64,000 bases of DNA from Polyodon spathula (taxonomy: Eukaryota > Chordata > Actinopteri > Acipenseriformes > Polyodontidae): NCBI RefSeq assembly GCF_017654505.1, contig NC_054539.1, forward strand, positions 65,490,256-65,554,255, in the 5' to 3' direction. Position numbers and translations under genes: made by a program. Below, piece by piece: positions 11,853-20,700 of this stretch. The notes under the pieces were generated by a model, which did not search any database, was not told the origin of the DNA, and saw nothing but the letters and a program-made list of their open reading frames with translations. Numbering within the stretch: position 1 is the first letter of the stretch; the number at the start of each line of letters is the position of its first letter.

Positions 11853-14687
11853 ATATAATAGTATATTTCCTCAGGTAGTCTGAATACATCCACTGAGTCT
11901 ATATGTGTACCCGGAAGCTCCTGTCAATAGGTGTACTTTGGACCTTCATACTTTTATTTAGACATGGTCCTGAAGAAGCTTATAAAGCATTAGTGTCCAC
12001 CCAACCTTAAACATGCAAGTCACGGACATTCATTCCCTGCCACACCTATACATTGGAACTTAAGGTATTTTCACGATGAGCGCGTCGCGTCAAATCGTCA
12101 GTCCAGGCTAAACTTCACTTTTTAACATTTATACATACTATGGTGCATTCACACTGCGTCAAATCGTCAGTCCAGCGTAAACTTCACTTTTTAACATTAT
12201 ACATACTATGGCGGCATTCACACTGAATGCGTCGCGTAAAACCGACGGCGTCAAAAATAGACCTTGTCCCATTTGTCTGTGCGCGTTGTGCGTAAATTGC
12301 ATCCCCTCGTCGACATAACAAAAAAAACATCAACAGATAGCCTCTGTATTTCATCAACACAAAGACCGGCCCAATGAAATGTGCGATTTAAAACAGATAA
12401 TGGAAACAAATATAGCTACAGAAAACATGAAAACTCTGTCAGTATTTTTAACAGCAACACAAAAGACCCGACGTGCTAAAAAAACAAAGCAAAAAAAAAA
12501 AACCTTCATCTGAATTAAATGAATACATGTATAAATATAATGTATATAATCTTTATGTTTATTTTACATTATTTTTTTAGGACAGACAATAAATACATAA
12601 ATATGTGCAGTCATTAATGGTTCTGGTCTTGTGGAAGTGCTAGCGAACAAGAAGTAAACTACTATACTGTTGCTTGTTTTACGTCTTGTAACGCAGATGC
12701 AGTTAAAAAAAAGTGCGCAGGCAGTAAGAAATATAAAACTATGGAAATGCAAGCTGCAAATGCAGTTTTTGGAACATTTGGAAATGAGAAAGTAGCGAAA
12801 CATAAGCAGTCAGCAGTGGGGTAATTATTATTATTAGTAGTAGTATTTATTTTTCTTACTTCTTATTTGCGCTGTGTTCTATTTATTTGTTTTAAGGCTT
12901 TTATTTTAAGGAACAGTGCTCCATCATACCCATGAACGTGAATTCGTAAGTACATTATTTAACAATAATACATCACGACTTCTTGTGCATCACAGGTTCG
13001 TCGTTTCTTGCTTTCTAATTATTTGAACGCCTTTGGTGTGAAAACAAAACAACTCGACGTTTTGACGCAACGCGCTCAGTGTGAAAGACCTACAGCCATC
13101 AGTAACATGAGAACGGAGCTCACAATGACTTGGTTCCACTGTAAACACATAGAAATGTAAGTTTGAAATATAGGCAGTGGCTTTCATGTAACCTCATATT
13201 CAGTTTGTTCTAAAGTTATGTCTAGATAAAACATACAAAAAGTGAGTGAGCCAGACGGTATCTTTTCAATATCTTTCTTCATTATCAGGATCTTTCTCCG
13301 AGCTTGTGATAAAGAAGGTCATTAGCCACTATTGCTGAAGATAATTAGCAGGTTTTAGGATTTTTTGCCAATACAGTATTTGGAGGTCAAACATACAAGT
13401 CAATTTGTATCTCATAATTTGTTTTCACATTTGATATCTTGATGTGGACTTCCCTTTAAAGTGAGGTAACAGCTGTCAATGGACAGCCCCAATTAAAGTA
13501 ATTTTTGGATCATTAGTTCTGCTAATGCTGCATGAAACCTTTAGCAAATAAAAGCAAGGCTGCTCACCAGATATCTTCTGGCCACCCATACTTTATAAGG
13601 TCTTCATCTGCAGGTTTAATGTCAAAAGCACAATTAGTGATGCAAACATATTTGAAGTGAACAAAGGCACTAATTTCAACTGATGGGTACTGTCAAACTT
13701 GATTTAATATATTTATTTTTCTAAACCTTCATCATAATACTTACTTTCATATTTGTCCTTTCCCATATAGATGGTATAAGGCGGGGACACAACTAAAAGT
13801 CAAAAAATAGAACAGGATTATTATTTACAAGAGTACACAAATGGGCGACTTTAAAAATCACATAAATGTTTGCTGAGCTAAAAGATCAGAAAGAAAAAAA
13901 AAACATTAGGCTAGGACCTAAATACTGCCGCCATTTAGAACGCTAAATGTACTACAGTTCTAAATTACAACTTCCGAATTACCTTTTATTATTATTATTT
14001 TACATTTTGCATATCCTGCTGCTTTTTAATCCAACATCTGCTATAATAAAATAAATAAATAAATAAAACGCAAATTAGACAGTGGTTTAATTAGTCTTCT
14101 TTTTTTTCCTAGCAGTAGCCAGACTACTCGGTTGCTAGTGTGTTATGCTATTTTACTAGGTATCACGAAAACAATAAAATATTGCTTAAGTCTTACAGAT
14201 GGCAGGTTTAAATAACAAAGCAACAAACACACATCCCCACATTATTTAGTCTGTGGAGTGGTGTGCAGACAATTAATTAACTTTTGTAGCACCTGCAAAA
14301 CTACACGCATCATGCAGTCGTTTACCACGCCGCAACTCAAGATCAAAATCTCACTTGTGTAAACTGGCAGCATTTAAAAAACTAAAACACTTCAATAAGG
14401 GCAAATATTAATGTCTGTTTTGCAGCAACTCCAGGGGAGGATAACAGTATAACCACCAGATAAAACCAGGTTTGTTTGGGTATTTACATATCTATACGCC
14501 TGAAAATTATTTTAGAAACCGTGTGTTTTGTTCACAAACGAGGCCTACACTATATCTCAACGAACACTTTATCATAGACCCGGAGTCAGTGGCTGTTTAT
14601 CTTCGAGTTGAAAATAGCTTAGATATCAGTACCAACCAAGTTAACACAACACAAAAGCTCACCTTCGCTAGTAAAATAGAAAACCAT
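7598..14687 (-). CDS. ccdc25: CCDC25, coiled-coil domain-containing protein 25 (one internal exon not found)
   Basis: Eight coding exons on the minus strand: 14663-14687, 13747-13794, 13568-13607, 11430-11505, 11165-11268, 9730-9932, 9595-9640 and 7598-7627. All have GT-AG borders. The product starts MVFYFTSEG and ends in an acidic DSDDFM tail, very close to vertebrate CCDC25 (about 208 aa). The N-terminal half is the NFACT-R/DUF814 fold, with [20 protein letters not shown] then [20 protein letters not shown] and [12 protein letters not shown]. The C-terminal half is a Lys/Glu-rich coiled coil. The exon that should encode the WFHVDKLSSAHVYLRL-type segment, between 11506 and 13567, was not found, and joining its neighbours directly gives W-G-stop. 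So either this copy is damaged or the sequence lost a piece. In mammals CCDC25 has been reported as a membrane sensor for extracellular-trap DNA, and related NFACT-R proteins act in ribosome quality control. The gene is divergent from esco2. Confidence 0.9.
9595..9640 (-). CDS. ccdc25: ccdc25 coding exon, KSYSSLMK block
   Basis: Encodes [16 protein letters not shown], matching the conserved RSYSSLMK motif near the C-terminus. Acceptor TCTCCAG, donor GTATGT. Confidence 0.92.
9730..9932 (-). CDS. ccdc25: ccdc25 coding exon, coiled coil
   Basis: Encodes [20 protein letters not shown] and the following Glu/Lys/Arg-rich helix ([18 protein letters not shown], then [11 protein letters not shown]). 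This is the coiled coil that names the family. It ends two bases into a codon before GTAAGC. Confidence 0.93.
10675..10751. repeat. (TATC/TA)n microsatellite in a ccdc25 intron
   Basis: Mixed tatatc and tata units, about 75 bases. The open frames across it are only repeat translation. Confidence 0.9.
11165..11268 (-). CDS. ccdc25: ccdc25 coding exon, [12 protein letters not shown] block
   Basis: Encodes 35 residues ([14 protein letters not shown] to GFHRQKE), including the conserved TPW motif of the NFACT-R fold. Acceptor TTGTCAG, donor GTGAGC. Confidence 0.93.
11430..11505 (-). CDS. ccdc25: ccdc25 coding exon after the missing one
   Basis: Encodes [22 protein letters not shown] and SIQ, in phase 0 at its 5' border, with one base left for the next exon. 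It cannot be joined directly to exon 3 without an immediate stop. Confidence 0.92.
11796..11852. repeat. (TG)n-(TA)n microsatellite in a ccdc25 intron
   Basis: Short TG tract followed by about 50 bases of alternating TA. Confidence 0.93.
12064..13090. mobile_element. Non-autonomous TIR transposon in the ccdc25 intron that lacks an exon
   Basis: The left end (ggtattttcac...gagcgcgtcgcgtcaaa) and the reverse complement of the right end (ggtctttcacac...gagcgcgttgcgtcaaaa) agree over about 30 bases, bounding about 1.03 kb. Near the left end is a tandem duplication (12087-12225, period about 69 bases). No transposase domain was recognised. The superfamily is not determined. It sits between ccdc25 exons 3 and 5, where the missing exon is expected. 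Confidence 0.6.
12087..12225. repeat. Two-copy tandem repeat, period about 69 bp
   Basis: The block starting gcgtcaaatcgtcagtcca at 12087 recurs at 12156 with few changes, including the tail atacatactatgg and cattcacact. It lies inside the TIR element. Confidence 0.85.
13568..13607 (-). CDS. ccdc25: ccdc25 coding exon 3
   Basis: Encodes [13 protein letters not shown] and the first two bases (TG) of a Trp codon. Acceptor CTGCAG, donor GTGAGC. The next expected exon would begin with the last base of the Trp codon and FHVDK-like sequence, but it was not found. Confidence 0.92.
13747..13794 (-). CDS. ccdc25: ccdc25 coding exon 2
   Basis: Encodes [16 protein letters not shown], the first strand of the NFACT-R domain. 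Acceptor TTTTAG, donor GTAAGT. It leaves one base, which joins exon 3. Confidence 0.92.
   Translation of the reverse strand, partial: SCVPALYHLYGKGQI
14663..14687 (-). CDS. ccdc25: ccdc25 coding exon 1
   Basis: Encodes the start MVFYFTSE and the first base of the next codon. It is followed by the donor GTGAG. The ATG is at 14687-14685 and this start matches the conserved family N-terminus. Confidence 0.9.
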
Positions 14688-15208
14688 TGTTAATAAACGT
14701 TTCCTAAAATACAACGAAAAACACAGACTAACAACCAAGCTAGATCCACGGTGAACTCGTAAATGTCACACCGGAAGTGGTTTCTGAGTGGAAGCAGATC
14801 AGCAGAGGATTTTGGGAGTTGTATTTTTTTTTTTTTTTACTTTATTTATTTAATGTTCATTACGTCATTTACAATTACAAACCACAGACATAAACAATCT
14901 AAAATGTAGGTAAAGTCAGATGACAGGTCATCAAAGACCCATAATAACCATCCCAGAGTATAATTGCGCCAAAACCCTAATTTAAAACTGAAATTACCCG
15001 CCACACTGTGTAAAACCCCTCTGCTTGTAATGTTTTTGTGGGCGGGAACAACAAAAGTGCACTCGTTGAAGTAACCAATGCTATTTTAAAGACAGAAAAC
15101 CCGCCGATCTTGCAGTCTGTTTGAGAGATCGCCACGGGTTCAGTAAAACGGAGGCGGGAGTTATATGATGAAGGGACGGGTTTTTATAAAGTTTGGTTGA
15201 TATGTGGT

Positions 15209-15223
15209 GGCGCGCTATTTGAA
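15209..15223 (+). promoter_or_regulatory. CDE/CHR-like cell-cycle tandem element
   Basis: GGCGC, a four-base spacer (gcta) and TTTGAA. This is the known spacing of CDE and CHR sites bound by the DREAM/MuvB complexes. It lies about 800 bases upstream of the esco2 ATG and close to the proposed noncoding first exon. Function is inferred. Confidence 0.45.
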
Positions 15224-15311
15224 AAATAAGTTTACAAAAAAGCCGGGAGCTGCACAACTCGATCATATGAAAATAAAACCGTCACATAATTAGACAATAC
15301 GGATACAAGTG
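15224..15311 (+). other. esco2: Possible esco2 noncoding first exon
   Basis: A good donor (caagtg|gtaagc, GT at 15312) follows the promoter motifs, and an acceptor (gtccgtag) at 16026 precedes the ATG exon. This would give a spliced 5' UTR. The 5' boundary is not determined. Confidence 0.4.
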
Positions 15312-15514
15312 GTAAGCATACAGATGGGATTTTTTTAATTCAGATTTACACTAACTAAATCGATATGTTTTCACTATGTTTATATTTTCAGATAACTAGT
15401 AAGGCACTGACATTTGTCTTTACTGCTTGGATGACAAACATGTTTGTGATGGAAATGCGTGTTCTGAAATTCATGTGGCATACGATTTTCTGAGTCCAAT
15501 TGAGTCCAATTATA

Positions 15515-15515
<1 letters not shown>

Positions 15516-15603
<88 letters not shown>

Positions 15604-15626
15604 TGTATATATATATATATATATAT

Positions 15627-15708
<82 letters not shown>
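15516..15708. repeat. Alternating (TG)n/(TA)n compound microsatellite
   Basis: Three TG tracts alternate with three TA tracts over about 190 bases in the presumed first intron of esco2. The purine-pyrimidine alternation is the type that can form Z-DNA or cruciforms. Confidence 0.95.
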
Positions 15709-16045
15709 TAACATCGTTTATTTTTATTTTTGGTTCACGCTGTCATGCTAAAAAAATAAATAAATACTGGTATTAAAATTGAGTATTTTTGTTTTCTGTT
15801 TTAAACAGCCACTGACAAAGATACCTTTGAAACAAGGTTACATAGCCAAATCTTATCTGAATAATCTTAAGTTCAAAATTGTCCGGAATCAAAAAAGCTC
15901 TCTATACTCTTGTAAGCATGGCCTAACAGACCCTGTTTGCATCACAGTGTTATATTATAAGTGGTAACGAAGCCCATCTTAGGAATTTTAACTTGTTTTA
16001 ACAAAGCAGTTGTTTTGTGTCCGTAGGTACAATTTGATTGGGAAA

Positions 16046-16086
16046 ATGTTGACTAAGGGTACTCCAAAAAAAAGGAAACATGACGG
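16046..16086 (+). CDS. esco2: esco2 coding exon 1
   Basis: Encodes [13 protein letters not shown] plus two bases of a Gly codon. It is very basic (PKKRK), so a possible nuclear localisation signal. Donor GTAAGT at 16087. Confidence 0.88.
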
Positions 16087-17735
16087 GTAAGTTAGAGATG
16101 GACGCTTTGTTTTGTCTGCGTGAAATCGAATTAACTGTGAATTCATGGTTGATGGCATAGGTGGCTTTTTAAGGTGTCTCCTCTCATATTAATTTGAATT
16201 AAAAAATATAAAATAAATAATGTATTAGGTTTGAGACACTTTTTAGTGACCTGTTGCAAAAATAAGACTTGAGGGTTATTGTTTTATTTTTTGTTCAAAT
16301 GTACCATAAACAAGCTTTACTTATAAATGTGTGAAGTAGTTCTTCTACAGTGATAATGCATGTTCATGTTTTGCTCTCAATTGCAGCCCTCTTTCTGCTT
16401 CTGGATCTCCAGCTAACAACCTCCTTAAAGACTTTGGCTCTCCCCCAAGAAGGAAATCTCCAAGGTTACCCAGCTTTCCTCTTGGAAAAACAGCCTTAAA
16501 ATCCACTGATAATGAAAAGGAAAATTGTTCATCCCCTTTCAAATCACTGTCACCAACAGGACTTTCCCAATTCAGTTGGTCTCCAAAGCCTGCTTCTCCC
16601 TTCAAACCATATGTGAAAACTGGATCTTTCTATGGGAAAGGGAAAATGATTTATCTCACACCCCTGGAGAGAAAAGTCGTGAATGACCGCAAACCCACAG
16701 TAATCAATGAAGGAAAGAGGGATCAGGTCACCCTGCCTAAGTCTGTTAAATTGGCAAAGAGGAATAAAACTGCACCAAAGCCAAACTTGGGGGTCTCCCG
16801 TTCTTCCAGAACCCGCATTACGGATTTCATGAAGCCAAAACCAGCCACTGAGGCACAAAGTCAGTCGATACAGAGTGATCCCAAGGAAGGGGGACTAAAG
16901 ACATTTTCCTCATTGCGCTTCAGTGGTCTGACAGCCAAACCCAAGCCCAAGCTCCTGGTTGGTGCTGCATTCTTTGCTACTGGGACAAAAGGTCGCTCCA
17001 TGTATAAAAAACAGACACAAAAAAAAAGCAAGCCAGCTCCATACAAACCCAAACCTAGACCACCTGAAATGGATGTGAACAAGCAAGATCCGGACCAACC
17101 CATCAAAAAAGTGGATGCGGTCGTGCTAAAACAGGGCATGGCTTCACCTGAATCGCATGAAGCTTTTAAGCAGAAGCAGAAAGCAAACCCAGGAGTTGCA
17201 GCAGAAAGCCACGTTCTGAGGAACAAACTCACACCCAATACAAAGGTGTCAGACAACCAGACGCAGGGGAATGAGCGCTCACCTGAGACAAAGACAAACC
17301 AGCGTCTGCAAAACCACCTCATCACCAAGCAGGTGAAGGTTGTTCTGAGGAGAATCGATGGAATGCAGGCCAGCTCGGGGAGCTCCATGGGTGAGCTGAG
17401 CAATGTGGAGGTAAGCTTTGAAGATCATTTAATGCTTGCTTTTTTAATACAAAAAAAGCAACAGCCAGGTTGATTAACAGACAAAAACAAGGAGACAGGT
17501 TTATAGCTGATAACCGGTGTTTTTGTAAAAAATGTTAATACAACTTAATGGATAGCAGAAACATTATACGGACGAGCAAGTTTTACCTGACAAACCTGAT
17601 GTAATTTAACCTTTTGTGGAAATGTCAGTAAGGAGACATTTCCTGTTTTGACAGGTTGAGATTGTTCTAATAAAACATCTGTATTCTGGTACGTACCATG
17701 GTAATATATAATATATATATGGTATATATATATAT

Positions 17736-17798
<63 letters not shown>

Positions 17799-20700
17799 AT
17801 TGCAGGACTGCTGTACAACAGAGATAGCACTGGACACAGTGTTTGACTTCAATAACACATCTTTACATCTCAAACGGACTAGGAAAAGTACTGCTTTGTT
17901 TACTATTTATTTTGTCTTTGCTTGTGCTGGTGGTTTATGTGCATTATAAAATCCATGTTTTATTCTTACTTTTGCAGCGTCTCCACCAGCTGCATCAGTC
18001 TATCCTATCTTCAGTACTCCCAGCTCTACAACGAAAGGGTAAAATAACCTTCTAGAATTTTCCCTATGTGCTCCCAGAGCTTATGGTCTTGCATTGTATA
18101 TGATGTACCTGCAAAAAACAGTTCCTCATATATAGCAGTATGTCTCTTAGATGAAATTGAACACCACTCCTCAGATTCCCTTTTTCCTTACTACTGAATA
18201 TGTTGTCTTCACATTAATCCATTATTTTGCATAACTACAGACGTTTTCTATTTCTACTATCTGTGCTACAGCCACAGTGGGGAATAGCATGTGTGCACAG
18301 GGAAAGCCGTCCATCGGCTTTTTACTTTTTATTTTCCCTCCTCCTGACCTCCTTAGGCACCGTCCTGCAAGAGCTGAACTGGCGTCCCCTGTGGCATGCC
18401 AGAGCCCTTTGTTGTCTGCAGCTGCTCTACCCAAACCAGCTAAGCTGCAGAGGAACATCAAGAGAAAAAAAGATTCTGACAAGCAAGCCACAGATCAGCT
18501 CATCATTGTACGTAACCCTGCTTTTTAGATTATCCCAGACATTCTTTACATAATGGCTGTAATGGGGACATCCTTTTAAATGTGAATAATGTAAGGAAGT
18601 ATTGTCATTTTAGTGTCGTTTTTAATTCATATTTCACAAATAAGTCATTAAAACATGTGTGTCTGAGTCTTACCTTTCGTCTTTATTCATAGTATAGTTT
18701 CACACACATATTTCACACAATGATGTGAACAGAAACCTAATGGAAGTTACATATGGACAGGGTATGGTTTACACTGTTACAATAGAATGTTTTGTAAGCC
18801 CTCACATTCTTCTAATGATTCTAATGATGAGATGACAAATGAGCGCTATTTTTAACAATTCCTAGAAAGCCTTAAATAAAAATGCTGAGCCTGTTTATTT
18901 GGTAGTGTGCAAGGATACTGGCACTGGTGAAGGGTTAAATAAAACGAATTGTGAATTTGTTTAAGTATAAAGTTATACGTGTATTTTTTGTTTTTTTACC
19001 AAACGTTTTTCTGCTGTAATGTTTTGATTCCGCAACATGGTGTTTAATTCTCTGATTGTTTTCAGTGTAGTGTGTTTGGCACGGTGATGTATTCGTCTCA
19101 CACTGATTTGTCTCCTTAAACTTGTCAGTTTTCAGCTTTTACTGTTAGTTCTGGTTGCAAGTTTGTATCTATTGCCTGTAGAATTGTTTTATCGTGAAGT
19201 CTACGGCTTTGTTTTTGTAACTTTCCAAATCTTTGATTTTAAGGATGCTGGTCAGAAGCATTTTGGTGCCATTGCATGCAAATCGTGTGGCATGATATAC
19301 ACAGCAAGCAGCCCTGAGGATGAATTTCAGCACACACAGTACCATCAGAGCCTCCTGGATAAAATTAAGTTTGTGGTAAGTTTTTTATTTTGGTTTTATT
19401 CATGAGTTTCTGTATGAATCAAAATGACCTTGAGTCTGTTTTACATCTCATAACTGACAAGAAGTTCACACTGCTTGGATTTCTTCAGCATCAACAAAAA
19501 TAAATTTTTCTTCTGGAAAGTGACATTTTATGATCCCAATCAATCATGTTTGTGAACTTACCGCACATTTAGATGGTTCCGAAACTCGGTTTTGCACAAT
19601 TACTGTAGCAGTGCATAATTTCACAATAGCACCCAGTTTGATATTTCTTATTGCTTCAATAGCATCAGTCTTCCACCGCGAACAACTTGAAAAGCTGTGA
19701 TCTCAAGTCAGTCAAATGCTATGTACACTGTCTCAGAAGCTCCATGTTTCTTTTTTGTCACTTCTCTGAGGTTATTATTGTCTTGGGTATTAATTTTGTT
19801 TGTTTTCTATTTTCTTTTTAGGGGTGGAAGAAAGAGCGGGTAGTTGCCGAATACTGGGATGGAAAGATTATACTTGTCCTGCCAGATGATCCAAAATATG
19901 CAGTTAAAAAGGTAACTTTAACAACCTTTCATTTTATGCAGAGAAATCCAAATATTATAAAACTCATTAGGACAGTATGTTACTGACCTACTAATTTCTT
20001 ACTTTTTAAAACTAAAGCATGAAAGTACAGTGTGGTTGTTGCTAAATTCAGATAGTTGATCTGAAGTTTTGTTTCAATATTAGTCTCGTCTACTTTTGGC
20101 CAGAAGGATACATTTTAAGTTCTGTCTGTACTTTGCATGCTGCCTTTCAGTTTAGACTTCAAGCTGAGTTCCATGCCTAAAACTTGAGTTTTGAAAATGT
20201 TTTGCAGGCTGATGAAGTACGTCAACTTGCTGACAACGAATTGGGATTTAAACAAGTCTCACTGAGTTGTCCCAGCAGAAGTAAAACATACCTGTTTGTG
20301 AACAGTGAGAAGATGATTGTTGGGTGTCTTGTAGCAGAACAGATCAAACTGGTAAGTATTTTCTAGTCACACTAAACTTACGCTTAGCCAAGAACAGCTT
20401 TGGGGCTGATGACTGAAGATTCTCAATCTCCACTAAGCTGCCTTTACATTGTTGTCTCTGTAAAATAAGGTTGGCTTTTATACTGCTGAAGACCAAAGAC
20501 AGCTGAAGATTGTCCTTAAAAAGCCTATGCCTTGTTTCCACTGCTGGCCACAACAGCCCTGGTCGGCCGTGGACGGTGTTTCTGGCCTGCTTTGCTTTAT
20601 CATACTCGATGTGGCCAGACTGCTGACACAGAAACTATGTCATCGCTTGGCAGGGAGGTGTGTGCTTGTATTGGAAGCGGAACAGAAAAACATTTAACTC

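Larger units (their letters stand above)
14688..15311. promoter_or_regulatory. Divergent promoter region of ccdc25 (-) and esco2 (+)
   Basis: The ccdc25 start codon (14687, minus) and the esco2 upstream exon are separated by a few hundred bases. The interval holds an ETS-type site ccggaagtg (14771-14779), an E2F-consensus gcgccaaa (14966-14973, TTTGGCGC on the minus strand), a CCAAT box (15075-15079), a cccgcc block near 15098 and a CDE/CHR-like pair (15209-15223). No TATA box is evident. S-phase genes commonly use E2F and DREAM sites, which would suit esco2. Transcription starts were not determined. Confidence 0.6.

Noticed and set aside
15388..15776. Several open frames of alternating Tyr/Ile or Cys/Val
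   Set aside because: Translation of (TG)n/(TA)n microsatellites; no protein.
16861..17403. 180-residue minus-strand open frame
   Set aside because: It is the antisense shadow of esco2 exon 2, which is clearly coding on the plus strand.
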